Shown: positions 26,674 through 36,241, counted from the first letter of the stretch. The stretch: DNA of 64,000 bases from Gaoshiqia sp050178015 (GCA_050178015.1 JBFXGM010000011.1:1-64000), one strand, 5' to 3'. Notes: generated by a model from the letters alone, not told the origin. Numbers and translations are program-made.

Positions 26674-27903
26674 TTAGCCCAGCTTCTTGATCCGTTCCAT
26701 AGCTTCGATCACGTTGGCACGATCGGCAAATGCCGAGAAACGGAAGTAACCTTCACCGGCAGGGCCAAACCCGGAGCCGGGTGTTCCCACCACATTGGCT
26801 TCGTTCAGCGCTTTGTCGAAAAAGTCCCACGATTTCATATTGTTTTTGGTCTTCACCCAAATATAGGGAGCATTTACCCCGCCAAATACGGTGTATCCGG
26901 CAGCAGACAAGCTTTCGCGCATGATGCGGGCATTTTCCATGTAATAGGCCACCACTTCCTTCACTTCTTTTTGACCCTGTTCGGTGTAAACGGCAGCGGC
27001 CGCTTTTTGTACCGGGTACGACACACCATTGAACTTGGTAGTGTGACGGCGCAGCCACAATTTCTTCACCGAATGGGCATTGCCATCGCTATCGTAGGCT
27101 TTCAGTTCTTCGGGAATAACCGTAAAGGCGCAACGGGTACCGGTAAAACCGGCTGTTTTGGAAAAACTGCGGAATTCGATGGCCACTTCCTTGGCACCTT
27201 CAATTTCATAAATCGAGCGGGGAATGCCGGGCTCGGTGATAAATGCCTCGTAAGCCGCGTCGAACAGGATGATGCTCTTATTGTCGCGCGCGTATTTCAC
27301 CCACTTGGCCAACTCTTCCCTGCTGGCCACGGTCCCGGTCGGGTTGTTCGGGTAGCACAGGAAAATCAGGTCGGGGCGCTCGGTCGGCAATTCGGGGATA
27401 AAGCCATTTTCGTCGGTACAGGGCATGTAAATGATGCCGGCATAATACCCGTTGGCAGCACATTCGCCGGTTTTTCCGCTCATCACGGTGGTGTCGGCAT
27501 AAACGGGGTACACCGGGTCGCAAATGGCAATCTTATTCTCACTGCCAAATATCTCCTGAATGTTGCCGGTGTCGCATTTCGAGCCGTCGGACACGATGAT
27601 ATCGTCGGCCGAAATGTCGATCCCATTTGCCTGGTAGGCGTTTACAGCAATGGCCTGGCGCAAAAATTCGTAGCCTTGCTCGGGGCCATACCCTTTAAAA
27701 CTTTCGGCTTTGCCCATTTCGTCAACGCCATCGTGAAAGGCCTTTAAAACCGAGGGGGCCAGAGGTTGTGTCACATCGCCAATACCCATGCGGATAATAT
27801 TCTTTCCGGGGTTGGCATCGGCAAATTCCTTTACCCTGCGGCCAATCTCGGGAAACAGGTATCCCGCTTTCAACTTCAAATAATGCTCGTTAATTAATGC
27901 CAT
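26674..27903 (-). CDS. dapL: LL-diaminopimelate aminotransferase
   Basis: 409 residues from the ATG at 27903; the family N-terminus is MALINEHYLKLKAGYLFPEI, so the 14-residue upstream extension is not used. It is a PLP fold type I aminotransferase converting tetrahydrodipicolinate directly to LL-diaminopimelate for lysine and peptidoglycan synthesis. Visible motifs: GIGDVTQPL, the YPNNPTGT segment (substrate and PLP contacts), and SFSKTAGFTGTR with the Schiff-base lysine at about residue 249. Length is normal. It is monocistronic and convergent with the hypothetical gene. It indicates the one-step DapL route rather than the succinylase or dehydrogenase routes. Confidence 0.96.
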   Translation of the reverse strand: MALINEHYLKLKAGYLFPEIGRRVKEFADANPGKNIIRMGIGDVTQPLAPSVLKAFHDGVDEMGKAESFKGYGPEQGYEFLRQAIAVNAYQANGIDISADDIIVSDGSKCDTGNIQEIFGSENKIAICDPVYPVYADTTVMSGKTGECAANGYYAGIIYMPCTDENGFIPELPTERPDLIFLCYPNNPTGTVASREELAKWVKYARDNKSIILFDAAYEAFITEPGIPRSIYEIEGAKEVAIEFRSFSKTAGFTGTRCAFTVIPEELKAYDSDGNAHSVKKLWLRRHTTKFNGVSYPVQKAAAAVYTEQGQKEVKEVVAYYMENARIMRESLSAAGYTVFGGVNAPYIWVKTKNNMKSWDFFDKALNEANVVGTPGSGFGPAGEGYFRFSAFADRANVIEAMERIKKLG

Positions 27904-28027
27904 GTATTGTTTTTTTATGAATGAATATTCCTTTAAAACCGTCATTTACGGGGACCACAAAGTTAAAAAATTGCCCGGATTTGCCTAAATTCAAACCGTC
28001 AGAACATCCAATTTAATACAACTGCTT

Positions 28028-28567
28028 ATGAAAACAATTAATCGACTTTTTATCTTGCTGACGGTTCTTTTTCTAAGCTCCTGTGAAGGAGAACAAGGCC
28101 CTCCCGGGATTCCCGGGGAAGACGGAATAAACCTGTTGGGCAGCGTGATCGAAATTGAGGGAACTTTCAACCCCGAGAATGATTACAGGCTGTATTACGA
28201 GTTTCCGAATAACCTGGAGATTTACGACAGCGATCTGGTGCTGGTATATATCCTGTGGGACCAGGCAGATAACGGTAACGGAAATGTACTGGATATATGG
28301 CGCTTGGTGCCGCAAACCGTGGTGCTTCCCGAGGGTGTGCTGCAATACAATTTTGACTATACCGTGGCGGATGTGGAGATTTTCCTGAACTACACGTCGG
28401 ATTACAGCGAGCTGTTACCGGCAGAAACCGACAACCAAGTCTTTCGGATTGCTGTGCTACCAGCAGCCTACGCGGCGAACAAATCTATTGACCTGGCGGA
28501 TATGAATGCGGTGATGAAGTCGTTGAAAACGGATATCGCATCCGTCAAAAGATACGGGCAGCAATAG
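28028..28567 (+). CDS. Lipoprotein with short collagen-like segment
   Basis: 179 residues. The type II signal peptide has lipobox LSSC at about residues 16-19, followed directly by EGEQGPPGIPGEDGIN, a short Gly-X-Y collagen-like stretch seen at the N-terminus of many Bacteroidota lipoproteins. The rest is acidic and aromatic (NDYRLYYEFPNN, ILWDQADNGNGNVLDIWR) with no recognised catalytic motif. It is predicted to be an outer-membrane lipoprotein; the acidic residues right after Cys could favour surface export in this phylum. It converges with folK, with only 15 bases between stops. The function is unknown. Confidence 0.8.
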   Translation: MKTINRLFILLTVLFLSSCEGEQGPPGIPGEDGINLLGSVIEIEGTFNPENDYRLYYEFPNNLEIYDSDLVLVYILWDQADNGNGNVLDIWRLVPQTVVLPEGVLQYNFDYTVADVEIFLNYTSDYSELLPAETDNQVFRIAVLPAAYAANKSIDLADMNAVMKSLKTDIASVKRYGQQ

Positions 28568-28582
28568 CCGGTAACCAGATAT

Positions 28583-29080
28583 TTACTGCTCCGGGCCACC
28601 AAGTTTTTTCACCCTCAGGTGGTCCGAGCAGTTTTCCAGCAACTCAATAATGCTCAGTTTAAAAACGGGGTGGATCCTGTCGCCCGCCACTTCGGCCAGC
28701 GGTTCCAGTACAAAACGCCGGTCGATCATGCGGGGGTGCGGAAGCTCCAGGTTGGGTTCGTGATACACCAGGTCATCATAAAAAAGCAAGTCGATATCGA
28801 TCAGGCGGGAACTGTACCGTTCAGCCTTTCGTTCGCGCCCCAGCTCCAGTTCCACACGCTTGGTAACGGCCAAAACCGCTTCGGGGGTACTGTCTGTTTC
28901 GAGCACAACTACCTGGTTCCAAAACAAATCGTCGGACTGAAAGCCCCAGGGCTCCGTTTCGTACATGGATGACAGTTGAACAATTTCGCCCAATTCTTCT
29001 GCCAACCGGGTACGGGCAGCCCCGAAAATTTGTGCCTTGTCGCCCAGGTTTCCTCCCAACAATAAAAAAAGCCTCGCCAT
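28583..29080 (-). CDS. folK: 2-amino-4-hydroxy-6-hydroxymethyldihydropteridine diphosphokinase (HPPK)
   Basis: 165 residues from the ATG at 29080 (MARLFLLLGGNLGDK); the 14-residue upstream extension is outside the family pattern. It transfers pyrophosphate from ATP to 6-hydroxymethyl-dihydropterin in folate synthesis. Diagnostic segments are present: LGGNLGDK, SSMYETEPWGF, FWNQVVVLET, and SRLIDIDLLFYDD followed by LELPHPRMIDRRFVLEPLAE. The two Asp of DIDLL bind magnesium. It is monofunctional and not fused to dihydroneopterin aldolase. It diverges from sppA with about 90 bases between the starts. Confidence 0.95.
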   Translation of the reverse strand: MARLFLLLGGNLGDKAQIFGAARTRLAEELGEIVQLSSMYETEPWGFQSDDLFWNQVVVLETDSTPEAVLAVTKRVELELGRERKAERYSSRLIDIDLLFYDDLVYHEPNLELPHPRMIDRRFVLEPLAEVAGDRIHPVFKLSIIELLENCSDHLRVKKLGGPEQ

Positions 29081-29172
29081 CTTATGAACAAAATTGTAAT
29101 CAAATAAGTAAATTCGTACCAATAGAAAATTGAAGCTACAAAGCTAAAAACACAAAACAATAAATCACTACT

Positions 29173-30948
29173 ATGAAAGACTTTTTAAAATTTACGCTGG
29201 CATCGGTCATAGGCGTCCTGTTGGCAGGTTTCGTGGGCATGTTGTTGCTTATTGCCACCTTCTCGGCCATCCTGTCCTTCTCGGAACAGCCGGTGGATGT
29301 GAAAGATAAATCGCTGCTGATGTTGAAGCTCGATCAAAAGATCGTGGAACGCTCAGATAAAAATCCGCTGAACGACCTGAACCTGCCTGGTATTTCCGGT
29401 CCCCGGCAAATTGGCCTGGACGACATCCTGGCCTGTATTGAAAAAGCCAAAACCGACGACCGCATCCGGGGCATCTACCTGAACCCATCGGAAATTGATG
29501 CCGGCCTGGCTACCCTGGAGGAAATCCGCCATGCCCTTGCCGACTTTCAAGAATCGGGCAAGTTTGTGTATGCCTACGGGGAAGCCTGGTCGCAAAAAGC
29601 GTTCTACCTGGTGTCGGTAGCCGACAAAGTGGTGCTCAACCCCAAAGGAATGATCGACTTCAAGGGGCTCAGCGCCCAACGAAGTTTCTTCAAAAAAGCA
29701 CTGGAAAAAGTTGGTGTGGAGGTGCAGGTCATCCGCCACGGAAAGTTTAAGGCAGCGGTGGAGCCCTTCATGCTCGAAAAGATGAGCCCGGAGAACCGGC
29801 TGCAAACCGAAACCTATATGGGCAGCATCTGGAACCAACTCCTAACCGACATTTCAGCATCACGCGAGATGAGCATGGATGAGTTGAACGACCTGGCCGA
29901 TGGCGTGACCACCTTCCAACGGGCTGACTACCTGATGGAGAAAGGGTTGGTGGACACCCTGCTGTACAAAGATGAAGTGATCAACGACCTGAAAGAGCTG
30001 ACCAGCATCCGCGAAAACAGCGACCTGCGGGTGGTTGATGTGAAGAAATACGCGCAGGTGCCCGTGAAAACAGACGGGAAAGGGCTTGCACGCGATAAAA
30101 TTGCCGTGATTTATGCCAACGGCGACATTGGCATGGGCACCGATGGAAGCGGCACGGGCATCGATCCCGAAGAAATTTCGCGCACCATCCGCGAAGCCCG
30201 CCGCGATTCGTCCATCAAGGCCATCGTGCTGCGTATCAATTCGCCGGGAGGCAGCGCTTACGGTTCGGAAGTGATCTGGCGCGAAGTGAAACTGGCGGCA
30301 GAAACCAAACCGGTCATCGCCTCCATGAGCGATGTGGCTGCCTCGGGCGGTTACTACATTGCCGCCGCCGCTCATACCATCATGGCCGATCGCACCACCA
30401 TCACCGGCTCCATCGGCATTTTCGGGCTCATCCCCAATGCCGGGGAACTGCTCAACGATAAACTCGGGATCACGCAGGATGTGGTGAACACGAACGAACA
30501 TTCCGACATCCTCTCACTGACCCGCAAACTGACCGATTTTGAGCTGGAACTGCTTCAGAATTATATTGAGGACGGCTACGACACGTTTATTGGCCGCGTG
30601 GCCGACGGACGGAAAATGACCAAGGAAGAGGTGGACGCCATTGGCCAGGGCCGTGTTTGGTCGGCCGAAAACGCGCTGGACAACCGGCTGATTGACTTGT
30701 ACGGCGGTGTAAACGACGCCATCAAACTGGCCGCCGACATGAGCGAAACGGAACGCTACCGCGTGATTCAACTGCCCAAAATGAAAGACCCGCTCGAAGA
30801 ATGGTTGAAAGAACTTTCGGGAACAGCACGTATGCGCTTGCTGAAGTCTGAGCTGGGCGAACACTACCCGATCTACAAACAATTAAAGTCCCTGACCCAA
30901 ACGCGTGGCATCCTCACCCGGCTTCCGTATGATATTCAGATCAACTAA
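29173..30948 (+). CDS. sppA: Signal peptide peptidase SppA, 67-kDa type
   Basis: 591 residues with an N-terminal membrane anchor (about 9-38) and two tandem S49 peptidase domains, the long form of the family. The catalytic Lys is at about residue 193 (FKAAVEP context, matching the Lys before SAVEPF in E. coli). The nucleophile is Ser at about 391 in AASGGYYIA, preceded by INSPGGSAYGS. It degrades cleaved signal peptides in the inner membrane. Both catalytic residues are in the expected domains (Lys in the N-domain, Ser in the C-domain), so it should be active. The gene stands alone on the + strand upstream of lpxK, with a 239-base spacer. Confidence 0.95.
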   Translation: MKDFLKFTLASVIGVLLAGFVGMLLLIATFSAILSFSEQPVDVKDKSLLMLKLDQKIVERSDKNPLNDLNLPGISGPRQIGLDDILACIEKAKTDDRIRGIYLNPSEIDAGLATLEEIRHALADFQESGKFVYAYGEAWSQKAFYLVSVADKVVLNPKGMIDFKGLSAQRSFFKKALEKVGVEVQVIRHGKFKAAVEPFMLEKMSPENRLQTETYMGSIWNQLLTDISASREMSMDELNDLADGVTTFQRADYLMEKGLVDTLLYKDEVINDLKELTSIRENSDLRVVDVKKYAQVPVKTDGKGLARDKIAVIYANGDIGMGTDGSGTGIDPEEISRTIREARRDSSIKAIVLRINSPGGSAYGSEVIWREVKLAAETKPVIASMSDVAASGGYYIAAAAHTIMADRTTITGSIGIFGLIPNAGELLNDKLGITQDVVNTNEHSDILSLTRKLTDFELELLQNYIEDGYDTFIGRVADGRKMTKEEVDAIGQGRVWSAENALDNRLIDLYGGVNDAIKLAADMSETERYRVIQLPKMKDPLEEWLKELSGTARMRLLKSELGEHYPIYKQLKSLTQTRGILTRLPYDIQIN

Positions 30949-31187
30949 TTTGTAACTTATCAAAGGTGGTTTACACTATATCGAACCAACTCTATTCTCA
31001 CAATTAATGTCTTATCAGACGGATTTTACTTTTTGTTTTGATAAAAATAGGCCGTTCTATTCCGACAATGATCAAGTCAACATGACAATTCTTCTTCTAA
31101 CCCACTTTCACTCCTGTTTTGAATCCAGGGAATCATGTTTGTTTTTTGTGGTCGATTTTTGGTAACTTCGTATCTCAATTCCACGAT

Positions 31188-32291
31188 ATGCTGAAACCAT
31201 TTTTATACCTGTTTTCGCTTGGTTACGGGCTGGCAGTTTATCTGCGAAACGCCTTTTACGACTACAACCTGCTGAAATCAACCGAGTTTGAAATACCGGT
31301 AATTTCAATTGGCAACATTACGGTTGGCGGGACCGGGAAAACCCCGCATACCGAGTACCTGGTGGAGCTGCTGAAAAAGCATGTGCGGGTAGCCACTCTG
31401 AGCCGCGGGTATAAGCGGAAAACGAAAGGTTTTCTGCTGGTGCAACCCGAATCGGAAGTCGCCAGCGTGGGCGACGAACCGCTTCAAATGAAAAGGAAGT
31501 TTCCGGAGGTAACCGTGGCCGTGGATGAAAAACGGGTGCATGGCATCCAAACCTTACTGAAGGATGAAAGCCAGACCCCCGATGTTATTTTGCTGGACGA
31601 TGCCTTTCAGCACCGCAGCGTCACACCGGGAATCAACATTCTATTGATTGACTACAACCGTCCGATCGACAAGGACCACTTGCTACCCTGGGGGCGCCTT
31701 CGCGAACGGAAATACCAGCGCCGCCGGGCCAACGTGATCATCTACACCAAATGTCCCGATGAGATCACGCCCATTACCCGGCGTATCATCATGAAAGATG
31801 TGAACCTTCGCCCGTATCAATCGCTGTATTTCACGACGATGATTTATGGCACTCCCCAGCCGGTATTTCCCGCCCTGGCCAGGCCCATGCCCGATTTCCA
31901 CGAAAAACGGGTTTCCACCCTGATGCTGTCGGGCATCGCCAACCCGGACCAGTTCCGCAATTACCTGTCGGCCAAGACAAACTTGCTGGATGAACTGGTT
32001 TTTGAAGACCATCACGAATTTACCGCAAAAGACTTTGGCCTGATTGCTCAAAAATACGATCAGCTGAAAAACCGCGAGGCCTTTGTCCTGACCACAGAGA
32101 AAGATGCGGTGCGGCTGCAAAACGAGAACGCTTTGTCCGACGAGCTGAAAGCGAGCCTGTTTTTTGTGCCGGTGAAGATTAGATTTTTGGACAGTGAAGG
32201 AAAAAGTTTTGACAAAAAAATAGTAGGCTATGTTAAAGACAATCGAAGCAACCGCGCGCTATATCACCGAAAAGATAAAGCAACAACCTAA
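31188..32291 (+). CDS. lpxK: Tetraacyldisaccharide 4'-kinase
   Basis: 367 residues from the ATG at 31188 (MLKPFLYLFSLGYG); the upstream extension is not conserved in type. It phosphorylates the lipid A disaccharide precursor at the 4' position on the inner membrane. Motifs: a membrane-associating N-terminal helix, P-loop GNITVGGTGKT (42-52), LSRGYKRKTKGF, VGDEPLQMKRKF, and DDAFQHRSV with the catalytic Asp. The C-terminus overlaps the next gene by 62 bp, longer than usual. The final dozen residues (RSNRALYHRKDKATT) look like read-through, so the overlap may have arisen by loss of an earlier stop. Confidence 0.94.
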   Translation: MLKPFLYLFSLGYGLAVYLRNAFYDYNLLKSTEFEIPVISIGNITVGGTGKTPHTEYLVELLKKHVRVATLSRGYKRKTKGFLLVQPESEVASVGDEPLQMKRKFPEVTVAVDEKRVHGIQTLLKDESQTPDVILLDDAFQHRSVTPGINILLIDYNRPIDKDHLLPWGRLRERKYQRRRANVIIYTKCPDEITPITRRIIMKDVNLRPYQSLYFTTMIYGTPQPVFPALARPMPDFHEKRVSTLMLSGIANPDQFRNYLSAKTNLLDELVFEDHHEFTAKDFGLIAQKYDQLKNREAFVLTTEKDAVRLQNENALSDELKASLFFVPVKIRFLDSEGKSFDKKIVGYVKDNRSNRALYHRKDKATT

Positions 32292-33042
32292 GGTAGGCAT
32301 TATCCTCGGTTCCGGATTGGGTGGCCTGGTCAACGAAATAAAAATTGAACAGGAAATCCCGTACAGCACGATACCGGACTTTCCGGTTTCAACCGTTGAC
32401 GGCCACAACGGCCACCTGATATTTGGCGAGTTGGGCGGCAAGAAAATATTGGCCATGCAAGGCCGGTTTCATTATTACGAAGGTTATTCGATGAAAGAAG
32501 TCACCTTCCCGGTGCGGGTCATGAAAATGATGGGAATTAACCACTTGTTTGTATCCAATGCGACCGGCGGGCTCAACCCCGACTTCAAAATCGGCGATCT
32601 GATGATCATCAGCGACCACATCAACATGTTCCCGGAACACCCCCTTCACGGAACTAACCAGGACGCGCTGGGGCCACGTTTCTCCGATATGAGCCAGGCT
32701 TACAATAAAGAATTGCGGCAAAAAGCCAAGTTCATTGCCCTGAAAAACAAGATCGAAATCAAGGAAGGCGTGTATGTCGGCGTGCAGGGGCCTACCTTCG
32801 AGACACCGGCCGAATACAAAATGTTCCGCATCCTGGGCGGCGATGTCGTGGGCATGTCCACCGTACCCGAAGTGATTGTGGCCCGCCACATGGACATGAA
32901 AGTGTTTGGTATTTCCATTGTTACCGACAGCGGTGTGCCCGGCGAAATCGTTGAAATTTCGCACGAAGAAGTGCAGGAAGTAGCCATGAAATCGGAACCC
33001 CAAATGACCCTGATCCTGAAAAATCTGATTGCCGAAATTTAA
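32230..33042 (+). CDS. Purine nucleoside phosphorylase (class II, inosine/guanosine type)
   Basis: 270 residues, the usual size for the trimeric PNP family. It cleaves inosine and guanosine with phosphate to base and ribose-1-phosphate. Motifs: GSGLGG phosphate loop (27-32), GRFHYYEGY near 78, SNATGGLN, EGVYVGVQGPTFETPAEYK, and GGDVVGMSTVPEVIVARH. The Glu and Asn of the purine site (VQGPTFETPAE, TDSG) are present. The ATG lies inside the end of lpxK (62-bp overlap), so the two are probably cotranscribed. Only 6 bases separate it from the following PLP-enzyme gene. Confidence 0.94.
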   Translation: MLKTIEATARYITEKIKQQPKVGIILGSGLGGLVNEIKIEQEIPYSTIPDFPVSTVDGHNGHLIFGELGGKKILAMQGRFHYYEGYSMKEVTFPVRVMKMMGINHLFVSNATGGLNPDFKIGDLMIISDHINMFPEHPLHGTNQDALGPRFSDMSQAYNKELRQKAKFIALKNKIEIKEGVYVGVQGPTFETPAEYKMFRILGGDVVGMSTVPEVIVARHMDMKVFGISIVTDSGVPGEIVEISHEEVQEVAMKSEPQMTLILKNLIAEI

Positions 33043-33048
33043 CCGACC

Positions 33049-34005
33049 ATGAAACTACCGGAGTTTGCCGACATTGAAAAAGCGCACGAGCTAATCAAAC
33101 CCTATATCCACCGCACGCCGGTACTCACCTCGATGTCCATCAATGAAATTACGGGCGGTGATTTGTATTTCAAGTGCGAAAACCTGCAGAAGGTGGGCGC
33201 TTTCAAATTTCGCGGGGCGTGCAATGCCGTGTTTTCGTTAACCGATGAGCAGGCGGCACGCGGGGTATGTACCCATTCGTCGGGGAACCATGCTGCTGCC
33301 CTGGCGCTGGCAGCCCGTATGCGCGGCATTCCGGCCTATATTGTGATGCCCGAAACAGCCCCCGAAATCAAGAAGAAGGCGGTGGAAGGCTACGGGGCAC
33401 AGATCACTTTTTGTCAGCCTACGTTGGAAGCCCGTGAGACGACTCTGGCCCTGGTGGCCGAAAAGACCGGCGCCATCGAAATTCATCCGTACAACAATAT
33501 CCAGGTGATTTGCGGACAAGGTACTGCTGCCAAAGAGTTGATCGAAGATGCAGGCCGGTTCGACATCCTCCTTTGCCCGGTTGGCGGCGGCGGGTTGCTC
33601 AGCGGGACGGCCATCACCGGACGCGCGATGAACCCGAATGGCCTGGTGATTGCCGCCGAGCCCGAAGGCGCTGACGATGCCTACCGCTCGTTCCATGCCA
33701 ACAAGCTGATCCCGTCCATCAACCCGAAAACGATTGCCGACGGGCTGTTGACCTCGGTGGGCGAGATTAATTTCCGCATCATCCGGCGCAAGACCGACGA
33801 AATAGTCACCGTGTCGGAACGGGGCATCGTGCGGGCCATGCGACTGGTTTGGGAACGCATGAAAATCATCATTGAACCTTCATCGGCTGTTCCGCTGGCT
33901 GCCATTCTTGAAAATAAAGTGGATGTGCACGATAAAAAGGTCGGTATCATCCTGAGTGGCGGCAATGTCGATTTGGAAAAGCTGCCGTTTCACGAATGGT
34001 TGTAA
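33049..34005 (+). CDS. PLP-dependent threonine dehydratase / serine racemase-like enzyme
   Basis: 318 residues, fold type II. The Schiff-base Lys is at residue 53 in KVGAFKFRGA. The SSGNHAAA loop (77-82) and the GGGGLLSG phosphate-binding loop (179-186) are in place, and SGGNVDL closes the C-terminus. There is no regulatory ACT domain, so it resembles catabolic threonine dehydratase (TdcB) or serine racemase rather than biosynthetic IlvA. The E-P-S-S-A-V motif near 285 fits both. Likely product is 2-oxobutanoate or D-serine/pyruvate; the sequence alone does not decide. It follows the purine nucleoside phosphorylase gene by 6 bases in the same direction, probably one operon with lpxK. Confidence 0.85.
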   Translation: MKLPEFADIEKAHELIKPYIHRTPVLTSMSINEITGGDLYFKCENLQKVGAFKFRGACNAVFSLTDEQAARGVCTHSSGNHAAALALAARMRGIPAYIVMPETAPEIKKKAVEGYGAQITFCQPTLEARETTLALVAEKTGAIEIHPYNNIQVICGQGTAAKELIEDAGRFDILLCPVGGGGLLSGTAITGRAMNPNGLVIAAEPEGADDAYRSFHANKLIPSINPKTIADGLLTSVGEINFRIIRRKTDEIVTVSERGIVRAMRLVWERMKIIIEPSSAVPLAAILENKVDVHDKKVGIILSGGNVDLEKLPFHEWL

Positions 34006-34161
34006 CCTGAGAAACTTGCTGTTGCTATTTTTCCGATCAGTAGGCTTTTATTGTCATTCCATGTGTTTATGCCGCCAAATGACCCTGAATGACTTAATGA
34101 CACATTCTACCTTCGGTTTAATAATACACCGGATAATCATTTTCGGGTTGTATCAGGAAAG

Positions 34162-34617
34162 TCACCCCACCTTTTTCCGCATCAGCAGGGCTTTGCTGCC
34201 ATTTTTATAGTAGGCGGGACGTTCGCCAAAGACTTCGAAACCCTGCTGTTTATACAAACAAACTGCCGGTTCGTTAAAGGCGCTTACTTCCAGCGTCAGG
34301 TAGCTGAACCCGTTTCCCCGGGCGCGGCACTCCGCTTCGGCCAACAACAGGCGGGCCAGCCCTTTCCCCCGGTGGAGGGGCGATACGGCCAATGAATAAA
34401 TGCGCAAGCCGGAGCTGTTTTTTCGTTTCAGCAGAACAATAAAGGCAGTGATTTCGCCAGCTTCCTCCGTGAGCAAAAAATCGGCCTTGGCCCGGGTGGA
34501 CAAATAGCGGAGTTGTTGCCGGGAAAAGCTTTCTTCGTTGAAACACAATTCTTCCAAGCGGAGAAGCTGCTCCAAATCCTGGCTGCGTGCCTGCCGTATT
34601 TGAGGTACCCCTTCCAT
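34162..34617 (-). CDS. GNAT N-acetyltransferase (RimI-like)
   Basis: 151 residues. GNAT motif A is clear: LAVSPLHRGKGLARLLLAEAE, with the acetyl-CoA pyrophosphate loop R-G-K-G-L-A. Motif B contains LTLEVSAFNEPAVCLYKQQGFEVFGERPAYY, like RimI-type protein N-acetyltransferases. Its ATG overlaps the stop of the RimK-like gene by one base (TAATG), so translation is coupled and the two products probably work on the same substrate. Pairing of an RLAN-type ATP-grasp ligase with a GNAT enzyme suggests ligation plus acetylation of a peptide or amino compound; this is inference. Confidence 0.85.
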   Translation of the reverse strand: MEGVPQIRQARSQDLEQLLRLEELCFNEESFSRQQLRYLSTRAKADFLLTEEAGEITAFIVLLKRKNSSGLRIYSLAVSPLHRGKGLARLLLAEAECRARGNGFSYLTLEVSAFNEPAVCLYKQQGFEVFGERPAYYKNGSKALLMRKKVG

Positions 34618-36089
34618 TACTTCCGTCCTTTTTGTTCCATGCGGGTGGCAAACTCGCGTAAAATACGGCGGTACAGTTCATCGCCCAAAATGTCGTCTTC
34701 CACCCCCTGATCGATAGACGGGTTGTCGTTTACCTCGATGACCACCGATCGGCCATTCACCTCTTTCAGGTCAACACCATAAAGCCCTTTGCCAATCAGC
34801 GATGCCGCTTTTACCGCGTTGCGAACCACATGTTTGGGCACCTTGCTGATCGTGACCGATTCGTATGCCCCGGATTTCGGTTTGCCGGGATCCTGGTGGT
34901 TGTAAATTTGCCAGTGTCCGCGGGCCATATAATATTTGCAGGCATACAAGGGTTCCCCATTGATGATGCCGATGCGCCAATCGAAACTGGTGGGTACAAA
35001 CTCCTGGGCCAGGAAAACCGAGGTTTTATCGGAAAGAGACTCCAGCGCCCGGACATATTCTTCTTCGTTCCCGACCTTGCACATCCCGATGGAAAAAGAG
35101 CCATCCGGCACTTTCAGGATGATGGGTGTGCCCAAATATTCACTTATCTCTGAAAACGAAGCCAGGTTATTTTTAAAGATGAGCTTCGACTTGGGCGTGG
35201 GAATTCCTTCCCGCTCCAGCAATTCCTTCAGATAAACCTTATTGGTACAGCGGATAATGGACAACGGATCGTCGATCACCACCATGTCGGCCTGCCAGGC
35301 CTTTTGTGAAAGGTGGTACGTAATATGATTCAGGGCGGTAGTTTGCCGGATGAAAAGTCCATCGAACTCCAGCAAGCGGGTGGTGTCCTCTTCCGTGATC
35401 AACTCGGCGTTGATGTTCAGCTTTTTGGCCTGGCTGATGAATTTATTGAGGGCGGCCTTGTTGCTTGGTGGCAGCTGCTCGGCAGGATCGTGCAAAATGG
35501 CCAAGTCGAAACGGCTGGCTTTATGGTGGCGGGGTTGGCGCCAAATTTTCTGGCTGAAGTTGTCCAGCGCCTGGGCAAACAAATCCTGCCGGGCATCGTC
35601 CAGCTCGTTCAGGCTGAGCAAACGCACCGAATCAATCTGGTTGCGGGAGCGGTTGGCAAAGGTTACCCGCAGCAGCGGACAGGGAAACTGCTCGAAAATA
35701 AAACGGGCAATCTTGTTCAGTTCCGGTTCTTTGGTGGTCCCGAAATAGATGTCAACCTCGTAAAAGTCGCGGTCGTTGGGTTCGCGGCTTTGCATCCATT
35801 TGTAACAAATTTTCTGGAGTGAGTCGTCCATCCGGGTCAGGGCGCCACTTTCCAGCCGGTTCAGGATATCCACATCGGGCAATACCTTATGCCCGCGGGC
35901 CTGCGCCAGCAGGGAGCAATAATAACCTTCGGAATGATATTCAAGCTTGCTGCACAAATTGATGACCAGCAGCGGGTGCTTACTCAGATGTTCATTCTGC
36001 AGATAGTCTGCGGCTGTTGCCAGCGATTCCGTTTCGTAGTATGGTTTCCACTGTGCGAATGAATCCAGGAGGATCAGAGTTGATTGCAT
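34617..36089 (-). CDS. RLAN-domain RimK-family ATP-grasp ligase
   Basis: 490 residues. The N-terminal RimK-like (RLAN) domain occupies about residues 1-215, with the signature VDIYFGTTKEPELNKIARFIFEQFPCPLLRVTF near 135-170. A linker and the ATP-grasp domain follow (about 225-485): ATP-binding lysine in PIILKVPDGSFSIGM, KYYMARGHWQIYN, and metal ligands in VIEVNDNPSIDQG. ATP-grasp enzymes of this branch join a carboxylate to an amine, as RimK does with glutamate on ribosomal protein S6. This longer branch has no settled substrate. It is first gene of a two-gene operon with the GNAT enzyme. Not ribosomal RimK itself, given the extra domain. Confidence 0.9.
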   Translation of the reverse strand: MQSTLILLDSFAQWKPYYETESLATAADYLQNEHLSKHPLLVINLCSKLEYHSEGYYCSLLAQARGHKVLPDVDILNRLESGALTRMDDSLQKICYKWMQSREPNDRDFYEVDIYFGTTKEPELNKIARFIFEQFPCPLLRVTFANRSRNQIDSVRLLSLNELDDARQDLFAQALDNFSQKIWRQPRHHKASRFDLAILHDPAEQLPPSNKAALNKFISQAKKLNINAELITEEDTTRLLEFDGLFIRQTTALNHITYHLSQKAWQADMVVIDDPLSIIRCTNKVYLKELLEREGIPTPKSKLIFKNNLASFSEISEYLGTPIILKVPDGSFSIGMCKVGNEEEYVRALESLSDKTSVFLAQEFVPTSFDWRIGIINGEPLYACKYYMARGHWQIYNHQDPGKPKSGAYESVTISKVPKHVVRNAVKAASLIGKGLYGVDLKEVNGRSVVIEVNDNPSIDQGVEDDILGDELYRRILREFATRMEQKGRK

Positions 36090-36241
36090 TTCAAATTCTC
36101 GTCAAAAAAAATAAATGATGCCCTATTTACATGATTTGTTTGCTTCCGGCTGACCGCCCCCCTTGCCCACAGGGATCACTAAATCTGCCCAGAACACTAA
36201 ATTTCAATGAATTACAAAGGCATAAAGCCCTGTATTTCTGC

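Noticed and set aside
26608..27747. 379-codon plus-strand open frame
   Set aside because: Antisense to dapL, whose catalytic motifs are intact; the frame also runs through the terminator.
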